DNA of 64,000 nt from NCBI GenBank assembly GCA_963930655.1, contig OZ005620.1, forward strand, positions 20,589,001 to 20,653,000, written 5' to 3'. The notes under the pieces were generated by a model that worked only from the letters and a program-made list of their open reading frames with translations, had not been told where the DNA came from and made no database searches. Shown here piece by piece: positions 24,380-35,753 of this stretch (the first letter of the stretch is position 1; each line of letters starts with the position of its first letter). Source of the stretch: Myrica gale. Its lineage: Eukaryota > Streptophyta > Magnoliopsida > Fagales > Myricaceae. Position numbers and translations under genes: made by a program.

Positions 24380-24899
24380 GTTGGCATATATTCCGGTTCC
24401 GGTGTTTTGTTACGGGTTCCGACCATTTTTTATACCGGAATCTGATCTTATTTTAGGAAAATTTTAGAATCAAAATCGAAATTTTTGATTCCTGTATAAT
24501 TTTTTAAATTTTAAAAAAAATTAATTTTAATTTAGAGTTTGTCTCTTTCAATTTAGATTATTTGTTGAGTGTTTAGTTGTTTACTTATTTATATGGTTAT
24601 TTATTTTTTAGTATTTTTTGTAAATTTAATTTAGAGTTTATTTTCACAGTGTTTATTTTATTTTATTTTGGAATTTAGTTGTTTAGTAGTAATTTTAATT
24701 TAGAGTTATTTGACCCACAAAATACAACTCAAAAAAAAAATCATTTTTTGGTAATTGACCTAAATTAAATCTGTCTTTTTAGGCCTATATAAGGAACCGA
24801 AATTTCTGGTTCCGGTTCCGAAATTTTAGGTTCCAATTCTGGTAGGTACCGGAATCGGAATGGCTCATTCTTGTTCCGTCCCTTCCAGTGTCCACCCTT
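24380..24899. mobile_element. Probable hAT-like MITE with GGTTCCGG-rich arms
   Basis: Both arms are rich in GGTTCCGGTTCCG / TACCGGAATC, and the middle is AT-rich. The ends TAAAGGTTGGCATA and (inverted) TAAGGGTGGACACTGG are similar. Adjacent octamers match at only about 6 of 8 positions, so a target duplication is not proven. It abuts the O-methyltransferase relic. Confidence 0.5.
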
Positions 24900-24904
24900 A
24901 AAAA

Positions 24905-25248
24905 GGAAAGCTGATTGTGATCGACGTGGAGAAGGATTGGAACGATTAAGATTACTATATTATTCGATTTTGCATGAATGGAACAATGATGAATGTGTCA
25001 GCATACTGAAGAGATGCAAAGAGGCTATTACAAGCAATGGTAAGAAAGGAAAGGTGATTGTGATCGACGTGGTAATAGATGAGGAGAAGGATGAACAAGA
25101 TATTATCCAAACAAAGCTCCTTTTTGACGCACTAGTGATGGTTTTGGTCACTGGAAAAGAGAGAAACAAGAAGGAATGGGAAAAACTCTTCGTGGATGAT
25201 GAATGTTTAGTTGTTCTTAAGAATGGACTCCACCAAAAAGTATTATGA
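24905..25248 (+). pseudogene. O-methyltransferase C-terminal fragment (plant type, SAM-dependent)
   Basis: The frame reads YYSILHEWNNDECVSILKRC, KEAITSNGKKGKVIVIDVVI, LLFDALVMVLVTGKERNKKE and WEKLFVDDE, then ends at a stop. This is the last third of plant small-molecule O-methyltransferases (flavonoid/stilbene type); the LH-x-W catalytic His region is present. The SAM-binding core and the dimerisation domain are absent, and the usual C-terminal ending is replaced by unrelated residues. The 19-mer GTGATTGTGATCGACGTGG is echoed about 140 bp upstream with one change near its start, suggesting a small internal duplication. It is a relic, not a working gene. Confidence 0.8.
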
Positions 25249-25419
25249 TCTCTATGCTATACTAATTAAGATTTAAGTAGATGGGATTAATGTAAGAAAA
25301 AATGAGATCTACGTACACCATTACCAAAATTAACTTTTGTGCTGCAAAAAATGCAAAGTATTATGATTTTTCATCCATTAGAGAGAATTGTGCATCTCCC
25401 CGGCTAGCAGAAGGCAGTA

Positions 25420-25618
25420 AAGGCTATGTTTGTTTCATGTCTCAAAACGTTTTCTCAATTTTTCATCAATTTCAATACCTTTTCACCGATCCCAATAAAT
25501 TTTTATAAATTCCAACAACTTTTAACACATTTTTCACCCATCCCAAGAGAATTTACACTACTTTCAAAAAAATAAAAACACAAAAACATATTTCAAGATC
25601 TAAAACAAACATAGCCTT
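25420..25618. mobile_element. MITE with perfect 16-bp inverted repeats and TA target site
   Basis: The left end AAGGCTATGTTTGTTT (25420-25435) is the exact inverse of the right end AAACAAACATAGCCTT (25603-25618). TA flanks both sides (25418-25419 and 25619-25620). The interior is AT-rich and non-coding. A TA duplication suggests Tc1/mariner; if one end has slipped by a base, TAA and a Harbinger origin are possible. It lies about 340 bp before the ILR3-type start codon, in its promoter region. Confidence 0.88.
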
Positions 25619-25960
25619 TAAGGGTTTCGTGGACTTGGAGAAAAAACAGGGCTGAGTCTGGTGTACTTCCTACCGGGCTTGAAGCCCAAACCCATGAAAC
25701 CTGTTGACTCGGTGAACGATGACGAGTCGCAACACCACCAGCCATCGCCCCGACGCCCCCACACTCATTTTCCACACGCCTTGACCTCACGCAGATTCCC
25801 TTTTCCCGAGAAAAACGGCCCTCTTTTCTTTTCTTTTTTTTCTCTTTCCTCTCTCCCGAAACAACCCAAGCCCTCGCCCGACCGGTCTGTTTGTTTCCCC
25901 GGATAACGGAATCTCAGCCGGAAAAACCTCAAATTTCCGGCATACCCAGCCCCAACCGAA

Positions 25961-28753
25961 ATGGTCTCCTCTGAAAACACCAACTGGCTCTTCGATTACG
26001 GCTTGATCGACGATATACCTGTCCCCGATGGCAATTTCTCTGTTCCCAACGCGGGATTCTCCTGGCCCGCGCAGGCCGTGAATGTTTCTTCTAATGTTAG
26101 GTACTATTGTTCGTTATATCTCTGAATTGGGGTTTCCGACTCTGTTTGATTGAATTGTGGGCCTTGTGACCAATTTAGGGCTTTTCGAAAATTTCCCTTA
26201 ACTGACTTTTTTCCCATATTGTGTTTAATTTGCTGCTTGCGGTTTGGTTATTGTATTGAAATCTGCGGTTCAAATTTCATTGTTGATAATCAGCATGTGA
26301 GGGGATAATCACGGGAATTTCATTGTTGGTTATTGTATCGAAATCTGCGGTATTCTGTACTAGAGCTGGGTTTCTCATGTCCTTTGAATAATCACCATGT
26401 TGAACTGATTGTTGTAAGTGGATATCTTCTTGGGATTTTCTTCTTATTGTTTTTTTTTTTCATTTGAGCGGGAGGTGCTTTTGAGAAAAACAGTACCTGT
26501 CCACAGACGCATTTTACCATTATTGGATTCGATTTTATGTACAGAGATTTTGCTTCATTTGAAATTCATATTCGTTTCTATATCATCAATTGAGACTCGC
26601 CAATATAGAATGTGGGAACTTTATTGGTTGTGCTTATCCTAACGATGGAACTGTATGGATTGCAATACGAAGAGGAATCAGTTGCACTTAACCATGGCCT
26701 ACCCGCGGTGGGGCAGGATCACTATAGTGGCTCGTTGGTATTCAGCCTTTTGGAGGTTTTAGATTTGACCGAATTGGTTTTCTTTTCTTCTTTTAGTTTG
26801 GGCATTCCTAGGAAATATCTATTGTGTATCATAATGAGAAACTGAGTATTTGGAGACATAGAATTTTACCCATAAAACCCACTCTGGCCTATCATCTCTC
26901 CATCCTAATGCATCAGGGAGCGCTCACATGAGCTCTGAAAGGGAAATCCAGGATCAGACACTGTCATGATTTTTTTAGAATGTCCTAGGGAATCTATTTA
27001 ACATTGAAGTTGTCACAAAAGCATGTATCATCTCAATGAGAAAGGCTTTTGGTTCGAAGTTTCTTTGGACTGTCGGGGGAAACAAGGTCCAGCAAAATTT
27101 TGGAGGCTATGTAGAATCCTTTTTTATTTGAATGGTAGTGTTTTAAACTGAATTATGGGAGCTACCTTAACTTGTTCAGCACAGGTAAAGGTGATATGCT
27201 TACATGATAAAGCTGTGAAATAACTTTTGGGGTTTGCATCCGTGTGGTCGCTGACTTCCTTCTGTTCTTCTTTGGTGAAATGATCTGTGCCTAGTGTGGA
27301 AGTCGATGTCTCATTGGGGGATTTAGATGGTGTCAAGGACTCTGGCGCAAAGAAGAGGTACACAAGCAACTACTTCTCTTCTCTCTTTGGTGTAATGAAA
27401 GGAACTGTTCCTTCACTTACAAAACTTGTGTTCACCCATCCTCTGAAAGGGCCATATAAAAATTTGTTCCATTCCATTGTATTTGAGGAAGAATATTTTG
27501 AGGAATTGTTTTTACGAAATTGACATTGTTGGTGATTACTTTTCGTGGAATAGATGCATAGTTAGTTTTACAAAATCCAGAACCAAGTACTTATAAAAAA
27601 AATCCAGAACCAAGTAATTATAGCGGAAAGTAGTCTTGAGGTTGTCAATGGATCATGAGCATGCTTGCAGACATGGTCATAAACTGCAAAAACCACAGTT
27701 GTAGTTGCGAGTGGGGCCTTAATGAAACTGATATTTCTTGCAGGCATCCTTATGAGTAGTCTCACATATAACGATCTATCAATTGGTAGCCCAGATTATA
27801 ATGTAGGTTGAGCAGTCAGTTTACAAAACCTGTCCTTGAATCTGGGAACAAAACCTAGAAATGGGCTTTGTCAATCCAATATCTCCGCTAAACAATCAAA
27901 TGAAATAGGCCCTTGCTTGATTTGGTAGAAGTGCAATGAATCCCATCTACTTGTTCATGTTTTCATTTTCGAAAAGATTATGACTAATGAGCTTGTAATT
28001 GATCCTATATAAACTCTTTTGTTCTTCTGCTGCAGGGGTAGATCTGAATCATGCTGTGCATCTAGCTCCAAAGCCTCTCGGGAGAAGTTGCGTAGGGATA
28101 GACTGAATGACAAGTATACTCTTCACTTGCTCTCTTTGCCCCCTCCTCTCTCTCTGCATGTTTTAATGTTTGACGTGATTAGGTTTGTGGAATTGGGCTC
28201 TATTCTTGAGCCTGGAAGGCCTCCTAAGACGGACAAGGCTGCGCTTTTGATTGATGCAGTCCGAATGGTGACTCAGTTACGGGGTGAAGCCCAGAAACTA
28301 AAAGACTCAAATTCAAGTCTCCAGGAGAAGATTAAAGAGTTAAAGGTGATTTTTTTTGGAAAAAAAAATCTTTTCAATACAAATATTCATGATTTATAGA
28401 AGGTATTCCATCCACGTGTGTTTACAAGATGGATAATGAAACATGATAAGGCTAATTACGTTGAACTCCCTTGTTGCATTCTGTAGTCTGAGAAGAATGA
28501 GCTTCGTGATGAGAAGCAGAGACTAAAGGCAGAGAAGGAGAAGTTGGAGCAACAACTGAAAGCTGTTAATGCACAACCTGGCTTCTTGCCTCCCCCTTCT
28601 GCAATTCCTGCTGCATTTGCTGCTCAGGGCCAGGCCCCTGGCAACAAATTGGTGCCTTTCATTGGGTACCCAGGAGTCGCAATGTGGCAGTTCATGCCGC
28701 CTGCAGCAGTGGATACCTCACAGGATCACGTACTCCGCCCACCTGTAGCTTAA
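25961..28753 (+). CDS. ILR3: bHLH transcription factor, subgroup IVc, ILR3 (bHLH105)-like
   Basis: Five exons, 25961-26100, 27295-27357, 28036-28113, 28183-28345 and 28487-28753, give 236 residues (Arabidopsis ILR3 is about 234). The start MVSSENTNWLFDYGLID matches the family. The basic region and helices read SSSKASREKLRRDRLNDK|FVELGSILEPG and KTDKAALLIDAVRMVTQLRG (residues about 79-135), then a leucine-zipper-like coiled coil (KLKDSNSSLQEKIKELKSEK, LRDEKQRLKAEKEKLEQQLK). The C-terminus ends SQDHVLRPPVA, a strongly conserved IVc tail known to be contacted by BRUTUS-type E3 ligases. The family controls iron-deficiency and metal-homeostasis genes as dimers in the nucleus. The 69-bp intron 28114-28182 lies inside helix 1 and has no stop in frame. 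A MITE sits in the upstream region and a LINE-tail insertion in intron 2. Confidence 0.93.
27590..27600 (+). mobile_element. Tail-only LINE insertion in ILR3 intron 2
   Basis: The 11-bp insert CTTATAAAAAA is flanked by perfect 16-bp direct repeats AATCCAGAACCAAGTA at 27574-27589 and 27601-27616. The insert equals the 3' end plus poly(A) of the LINE at 43732, so it reads as an extremely 5'-truncated retrotransposition event. Confidence 0.75.
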
Positions 28754-29329
28754 GTTGGCAGTCTATAAGGATACCGTCGCTTAAGTTGCAGTCTACAATG
28801 ATTTGGGTTTGAAGACACAAACTAGTGTATTCATTTTGTCATTGTTCTTGCCTGTATTAGTTTTCAAAGTCTTCTAACTGGTCTTGGTGGGTAGCTTTAT
28901 TTGCAATCCAATGTACCTTCATGAATTGATGCTGGCGTTGGCATGTAAATGTTAATAAGTTTGTCTGGCAATTTTTATTTTTATTTTTTTCTGTTTTTGT
29001 CTGTTTTGACGGAAGCTTGATGATGGTGTGCCTTCCATATTTTCATTAGCACTGCAACTTGAAGTGGATTTTGGATCCTCTGCTAAGGGCAATAACCGTT
29101 GAAGTAGCATTGGTCCAGTATAAGGCTCTGAATACGTGAAAACATGATGGTATACGCTTTCGAAGATTTAATTGGAACTCGATGGAAAATGTTTCAATCA
29201 GGATAACCTATTTGATGAACAATGTAACCTTGGTATGATGTGGATAAAAGTGGTCAAACCTCAGTAAGAATAAACACTGTGTCGCAGCCAAATATGGATA
29301 ATGACCAAGGATATTGACTTGCTAATCGA
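28754..29329. other. 3' spacer after the bHLH gene, no gene seen
   Basis: The first 200-250 bp is probably the bHLH 3' untranslated region (ATTTTGTCATTGTTCTTGCC and T-rich tracts near 28970-29010). No further coding signal is visible before the LINE fragment. Confidence 0.5.
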
Positions 29330-29935
29330 GCCTAATTTTGTGATACCGGATGGCTTAAGGTGATGGCTTGGAACAAGCTTGAGTCTACCAAGCCCAATAG
29401 TTGGAAACCTCCTTATACCGGATGGCTTAAGGTGAATTTCAGATGTAGCTGTTAGAGCTCAAGGGTCTTATACAACAATATCTTGTAGAGACAGTCAAAG
29501 TTCCCTCTGTTTTGTACACATGGAACGTATCTCTGCTGTAGACCCATTACTTGGTGAAGCACATGCAGTCTTGACTGCAATGACACAGGCCTCACAACAT
29601 GGTTGGTCGCATGTAGTTTTTGAAAGTTACTTTTACTTTGCAAAGCAGTACATAATGGCTCTGATAATTCGGTGTGGAGTATCGCTGAGGAAGTGGCTGA
29701 TATTCAGAAGTTCTTGCAAGACCACCAATTTTGGCGTTTCAATTGGATCCCCAAGAAGACTAATAGGATGGCGCACCTGCTGACAAAATGAGCATCCACA
29801 ACTTCTTTACTGGGCACCATCCGATTAGATAGGATCCCACTCTATTTTTACACGTGATATGTTATGATTTTGTAATTTGGCCTGTACTACTCGGTTTCCT
29901 AATGGAAACATGATTTAGAAAAGAAAAAAAAATAT
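29330..29935 (+). mobile_element. LINE 3' fragment: decayed RNase H domain
   Basis: Broken frames read WKPPYTGWLKVNF, then DPLLGEAHAVLTAMTQASQHGWSHVVFES, and later a piece resembling NRMAHLLT before the end. This is the RNase H region that closes plant L1 elements, here 5'-truncated and frameshifted. The 3' end runs into an A-rich tail near 29920-29935. It is similar in kind to the element at 11590 but a separate insertion. Confidence 0.75.
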
Positions 29936-30027
29936 CCTGTGATTGGATTGGAAATCTTATCTACACAGATCTTTTTGCTAGCTGCTTTCTTTTTCAACCC
30001 ACTCCCCTACTGGGTTTGAAGCTCAAA

Positions 30028-31044
30028 ATGGCTTCAGATTTTATCAAACTTCGTCTACAACCCATTAGAGCTGCAAAGCCATCAATTACATTTCCACTCT
30101 TCAAAACCCACTTCCCATCTCTCCCGTTTCATTCAGACCAACGTATCCTCCACCAACACCATTCCAGAGTCGCATTCTCTTCTCCAGTAGCGGCCCGCAA
30201 ACCCATTTCCATCCAGTTCTCCCTCTCCTCTTCCACGCCACCGACCTCAAAGGAAGAAGCCATACTCCAGGCCAAGACCTGCCTTTCATCCACCTTAGAA
30301 AAGCCCCTCAACAACCCCAAACTCGTCGGTAAACTAAAGAAGCTAAAGCAACCTAGGTTCCGAGTCGAAATTCCGATAATTGATGATTCGCCAGCATCGC
30401 TGTCCCAGCTCGCCTTCGAGTTCTTTCAAGATTTGCCCATGAAAAGAAAAGGCTCCCCTGTTAAGGTGCTACTCCTATGGCCGAACCTTACCTTAACAGA
30501 AGCTGCAATAGATGTCTTTGGAACTCAGACAGCTAGCCAGATTGAACATATGGACCTTTCCTCGGTCAACGATGGTGATTCCAGAATTTTGAATTCTATC
30601 GATGCGGCAATCTTTTTGGCGCCAGAGGCTTCACAATTGGCATTTATAAGGTCCGTTACGGACAATTTGTATCCAAAGCCTGTGGTGATTTTCAACCCGA
30701 AATGGGCATTTGAGGAGGAGATCAATTTGGGTGAGCTTGGAGGCTTTGTGGAGTCATTTGAAGTCATCTATTCGTTCATGGGATTGGAAGTTAGAGGGAT
30801 TTTGAGTAGGAGGAAGGGAATGATTTTCAAGTGCGTGAGAGATGGGGTTGTGAGTGGTGAGAGATGGGCGGTTCTTGTTGAAGAAGAAGGTGGAGAATTG
30901 AAGGTTGTCTCAAGGTTCAAGACACGGCCATCAATCGGCGAAGTTGAGAATGTGCTGTATAATTTGATGGCAATCAATTCGCCCATCACGAAATCTGCGA
31001 AGTTCTTTAGGGATTTGGTGTCAAATATAACAGGAAAAAAGTAA
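30028..31044 (+). CDS. Intronless DUF1995 plastid protein (LPA3-related family)
   Basis: A single 338-residue open frame starts at the ATG at 30028 (MASDFIKLRLQPI). Residues 1-70 are rich in Ser, Pro and basic residues with few acids, typical of a chloroplast transit peptide. The DUF1995 domain follows from about 75: EEAILQAKTCLSSTLEKP, RFRVEIPIIDDSPASLSQLA, VKVLLLWPNLTLTEAAIDVF, DAAIFLAPEASQLAFIRSV, PKPVVIFNPKWAFEEEINLG, then a C-terminal domain ending NLMAINSPITKSAKFFRDL. The family includes LPA3, linked to photosystem II assembly, but most members have no defined biochemistry and I cannot say which branch this is. It is convergent with GAUT12, with 481 bp between the stops. Confidence 0.82.
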   Translation: MASDFIKLRLQPIRAAKPSITFPLFKTHFPSLPFHSDQRILHQHHSRVAFSSPVAARKPISIQFSLSSSTPPTSKEEAILQAKTCLSSTLEKPLNNPKLVGKLKKLKQPRFRVEIPIIDDSPASLSQLAFEFFQDLPMKRKGSPVKVLLLWPNLTLTEAAIDVFGTQTASQIEHMDLSSVNDGDSRILNSIDAAIFLAPEASQLAFIRSVTDNLYPKPVVIFNPKWAFEEEINLGELGGFVESFEVIYSFMGLEVRGILSRRKGMIFKCVRDGVVSGERWAVLVEEEGGELKVVSRFKTRPSIGEVENVLYNLMAINSPITKSAKFFRDLVSNITGKK

Positions 31045-31525
31045 TTTAAACAATCTGATTTCATTGGGGTTGTAAATGATGTTATAGCAATCATTTGAGA
31101 ACGTCTAGAAGTTATGTTTGGAATGGCGTGAACGAATGCAGTTGTGCTCTCTACTGACGTTAGATATGTCCAAGTCTCTGGTATGTTCAAAACCCTACTG
31201 GTTGCAAGAAAGGGCTGGCTTTTGAATATATAATTATCAGATTCATTAATCCTTGCATTCACCATATATTGCCTCATCAGAAATCGGTTAAGTGAATAAA
31301 TATGGTCTGAAAGCTTTGGAAAACCAGAAAACTTACAAAGAAATAAAAGAATAAGGAACTTTAACCAGCGAATGGGAGTTCAGGCTGATGCTGTTACCAT
31401 CGCTCATTCAGTTGTTAAGGCCTTGAGTTTGGAAGAACTCTCTCTCTCTCTCTCCTTTTCTTTCGCATATACAAAAGGATATATTTTGTATCAATATGGG
31501 CAACATATTCTTCTCCAAATCCAAT

Positions 31526-34500
31526 CTAAGATGGCTTTATATGACAGCTTTTGATGAACTTATCGGAAAAATTCACATACTTGGACCACAGTGACCTAAG
31601 TTGAGGGAATGCTATCTCTAGCCACGGCTTCGCCCTTCCGTTAAAATGGATGACACCAGCACTCTCAGCATCAGCAAAGCTCGTATTGTCTTGGTACCCT
31701 AGCCCTAGCATGTGCCAAAAGGGATCAATAACATGGACATGACCATGGAAAGCAATTAGTCCAGGAGGTAATGTCCCTAGTTGCCACAAACTCAGGTCTG
31801 ATTTCAAGTTCTGCAGAAAGGTAAACAAAATTATATGGGGACACAAAACTAATTAGCTTAGCTTCGTTCTGCTTATATTTCCCTATTCTTCAAAACCAAG
31901 ATAATTCGTGATGAAGATATACCTGCTCAAGCCAGTAATAGAATGAAAGGCTTATGTTGGTCCTCCTCCATGCCTCTAGATCAAAAATGTTCATGCCATA
32001 AGCCCATGCACATTGATGGGGATCGAAATTCTTTGCTATCAAAGGATGGGAGAAGTTCAAATAGCTCTTGAACCGCTTTGACATGACAAACTTATCTTCC
32101 CCTCTGCACGTTTCCACTGCTCCATTAACTTTTCCATTCATATCAATGTCCCACAGAGGCGAAAGATCTGTTTGAACCACAATGTCATCGTCCAGGAAGA
32201 CCACCTTGTTTAGGCTGGGGAACAACTGCAAAACAAATGCAATGGCATTCAACAGGGCAAGAGCAAGTATAAAAGGGAAAACAACTCGGCTAAATTTGAA
32301 GAATTGTAATCAAGCCATGGCTAAAATGGGTTACCTCTGGTAGGTGTATTCTAATGTGATTCATCACAGAATTGTATTTAGGACTCAAAGCTTGTAACTT
32401 TGCTGCAATGATTTGAGGGTTTTCACTATTGTTTGCAACAATGGCTGATGACCCGCCTCTAAATTGTGATCGCACATGTTGATCTTTTTCCATAGCCTCT
32501 AAAACCGGTACCTTCCCCTTCGTAAACCAATCGAAATGGTGCAACGCCTTGACTTCAATTATTGCAGGCGACAAGGGGTGCAACGAGAACCATGCCTGCA
32601 TTGGATAGTAAGTCTTCCTATCCGTTATTATATGCAGGACAACCTTTTGGGGGCGCAACGAGTTGCGGACAACGGATGTTGCAACAACAGAGGCGGCAAG
32701 CACATTGTCTGAGGCGAGGACAAAGTGGTAGTACGAGTTATCTACGAGGGCTGGGACGAGTTCAGCAGAAGGAAGCTGGAGGCGGGCAGCTGCATTGGTG
32801 GAGTGCTCGTTGGCTAGCTTTAGCGCAAGGCAGTGGAGCTGTTTTGGTATGCTGCTTGATGCTACATGGCGGTATAAATACTCGTTGATTTTGGCTGTCC
32901 GGGTTCTTTGTTCCATAAGGGTAACCTGATGATTGTAAAAATTTTGTTGGGACCATTGGTTAGTGGCAGACTATATCTTGCATTTGTTGTGCTATCTGCT
33001 AAAATTCAGTGTATGTTAATGTTATCTGCTGAGACTCAGATTTCCTTTCCTTCTTGTCCCTATGCTACCACTAAATGGAAGGACCCCCTTGATGGAAAAT
33101 GAAAGTGGAATACCACTTTAAAAACTTTTTGCAAAGATTATAATGAACCTGCAAGAACTGTTTTTGCCTTTTTGGGGCTGTTGCCAAACGAGCAATAGCC
33201 CCACATTGGTTAAAGGGGTTTTTGAAATGAAACATTGCAAAATGGTCCCTGAATTTATAAAAATTATAATTGCAGAAGAATTGCTAAAGCATTTAAGCTG
33301 TAAAGCAGTAGTTTCTCCACATTGGTTAAAAAAGTGCTGGAAAGGGGATGAAAAAGTAGTACCATCTCTCTAAGCTTGACACCAAAGGTCTTTGCATCTG
33401 TTCTGTTTTTCTTGATGTCAGCCATGAAGTCTTCCAAAGTCTGAGGAATATCAGATCTACCTTGTAATTCATCTTTGCCTATGGGTTCTTCAAGTACTTG
33501 GTATATCACTTCTGGGACCTTTCAGACACCAAAAATATTTTCAATCCAAAAACAAATTAGCAGGATTCTATATAAGATTTGGACTGGAAAAGCAAAAGAG
33601 AAAAAAAAAATGGTAAATGAACAATTGTAAACCAAAAGTAAGGGGTCCATAGATTACATTCGAGTCCAGCCTTCTTCCCAGAATACCTGGTCTTAATCTT
33701 TTCCCCAGGCAACCTGCCATTAGAACATAGTACTATATCAGTAATCTATCCCCATATACTTGGTATAATTTCTATCCCTGAATGATTATGCCAGACGCCA
33801 AAATGACTAAAAATTTTCCTATCAAATCCAGATATTTCAAAAGGTATTCTTGACAATTCATCAAAGTTGTACTAGATTTAAATCCCTCTTATTCCCTAAA
33901 CGGATAATTAATGTTATGGTCAATAATCCTATCTTATTCCCTAAAAACATGAATAAATCTCAATTCAATATAGGCAAAGTCGGTTACGTTGTTTTCAAGG
34001 CAGAAGAGACATACTTCTGCATTATACCTCGGGAGTTGGCCATCCTCTTGTTAATATTTTATTTTACAGATAAACCATATAATAAACCAACACTTAGGGA
34101 TCCTAATGAATAGTTTTTTGTGGCCTGGCCTCCTGTAGCTGGTCGGAACTGATGAGATAGAGAAAAAGTACATGATCTGATGATCAGATGTACGCTTCTG
34201 CCTCTGTTTTTCGTTGTTTAGCACTAGCATTGGAATTCGACTTTTTGTTAGTAGCTCTCGGAATATCACACACATTCTGACATTCGTCAGAAAATCCTTA
34301 ATACCAATGCAGCAAAAGAAAAAAAGGTTAAGTTCATGGTTCACGTATGGAGTGGGGGAGAATGAAACACGTGGCTTAGACTGTACCTATGGAAGAGCAC
34401 TTGCTTTCTCCGTCCATGGTGTCGACTGCCGTCAGTACGAACGCGAATCGGAGAAGAAATGTGAAGAACAACAGCGAATAGAAGAGCATCCGATATGAAA

Positions 34501-34597
34501 CCCGCCTCGAACCAATCTTTACTTTGATAAACTCTTTGAAGCCTTTCCCCGGTAACAGTGATATGTGCTTCAAACTCGGTGATATGTAGAGCTGCAT
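31526..34597 (-). CDS. GAUT12: Galacturonosyltransferase GAUT12 / IRX8
   Basis: Six exons on the minus strand, 34597-34387, 33713-33658, 33518-33363, 32925-32335, 32225-31923 and 31810-31526, join in frame to 533 residues (Arabidopsis GAUT12 about 535). It is a type II Golgi protein: a short cytosolic start MQLYISPSLKHISLL, a membrane anchor at about 37-58 (MLFYSLLFFTFLLRFAFVLT), a stem with the LQGRSDIPQTLEDFM segment, and a GT8 catalytic domain. Key residues: HFVLASDN near 205, the metal-binding FLDDD (350-352), WAYGMNIFDLEAWR, WHMLGLGYQ and HFNGRAKPW. It ends KFIKSCHIKPS, typical of GAUT12 rather than GAUT13/14. In Arabidopsis, irx8 mutants lose secondary-wall xylan and homogalacturonan. 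I chose the start at 34597 because relatives begin MQL; an in-frame upstream ATG at 34648 would add 17 residues. Confidence 0.95.
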
Positions 34598-35484
34598 TTT
34601 GTCCCAGACACAAAAAAATATGCACACCAGAACAGAAGCCAAACGCATGTAAAAATGCTTCCTCAGGGCTTGTTATTTCATTTGGCAATCACCCAGAGAA
34701 GAACTGAGTTGAACTGCAAGAACAACCTTGTAAGAGTTATGCTGTAAATGGGAGGATTTGATGGTGTTTAAGGTAGCTATCCGTTACCTAACCTTGCTTG
34801 GCATTTGGGCTAGAGATGAGGTGAGCAGGGGGTTGTTAAAGAGAAAGAGACATGAGACTGAGAAGAGGCATGTCTTTGTTTTGTGGGTTTGTGTTGCCTT
34901 GAGCTTGAAGGAGGGAAGTTGAGGGAGAAGACAACATGAGGGAAAAAATTAAAAAATAAAAATAAAAAGTACGAGTTGGGTTGTTCGGTGTTTGCTTGGC
35001 TTTGCCTCCACATGAGGTTTTTTTCAGCATACAAAGAGTTTGAACTTGACAGAACAGGGCTTCTACATGGAAAATGACTCTCTCTCTCTCTCTCCTTCGC
35101 GTGAGTTGGGGCTTTCGGTTGTTGGAGTAAAAATACAGGAATGAGGAACTTTCACTTCCATTTCTCGAACAAATAAATGAAGGTTATACAGGACTCCAAA
35201 GGAATTAGTTTCGGTTCATCTGTGCTGCCTGTAAGGCTAAATTTGTCATTAAGAAGGACTAATCTTTCTAGTGTTAATTTTTTCCTCGGTGCAGGATCAT
35301 TACTTATGGTTTACCACATTAAACGAAGAAAATAATGGTATATTATATGAGTGTGATCCTAATATAAGACTCATATTTTGATTTCATGAGGCAGCTCTAA
35401 TTAAATTATTAGCATGGAAATAAGGTGCTTCTTCAAGCAAGAGGTAAGACAAGTACTAGTTCTTCAAGAGCTTGCCCGTCCACA

Positions 35485-35584
35485 TTGGCATATTGGAACT
35501 TTGGGATGCAATATTAGTGGAAAAAAGATTTTTTTTGGCATATTGGGACTTTGGGATGCAAACATTAGTGGAAAAGATTAAGGT
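35485..35584. repeat. Tandem duplication, 2 copies, period 50 bp
   Basis: The unit with GGCATATTGGAACTTTGGG and ATTAGTGGAAAA occurs at about 35487 and again exactly 50 bp later, separated by AAAAGATTTTTTTT. Confidence 0.88.
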
Positions 35585-35734
35585 TAATCAATCTGTAATT
35601 TGGGTTTTTGTCTAGCCATTGGCCCAGTCTACCAACATGGGCTCTTTGCTGAGGGTAAATGGCTGGAGGATCACCCGGATAGGCTTTTTTTGGTCCTGGT
35701 TCGGGAGAGTCGAAACTGGAGACCAAGACATATG

Positions 35735-35753
35735 CCCCCCCCCCCCCCCCCCC
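35735..35753. repeat. Homopolymer of 19 C
   Basis: An uninterrupted run of 19 cytosines followed by TTTTCTCC. Such a run is unusual in an AT-rich plant intergenic region; its length may also be affected by sequencing error. Confidence 0.85.

Noticed and set aside
33174..33202. Hairpin GGGGCTGTTGC / GCAATAGCCCC in a GAUT12 intron, considered as a small RNA gene
   Set aside because: An 11-bp stem with a 7-base loop is too short for a plant miRNA precursor, and nothing else supports it.
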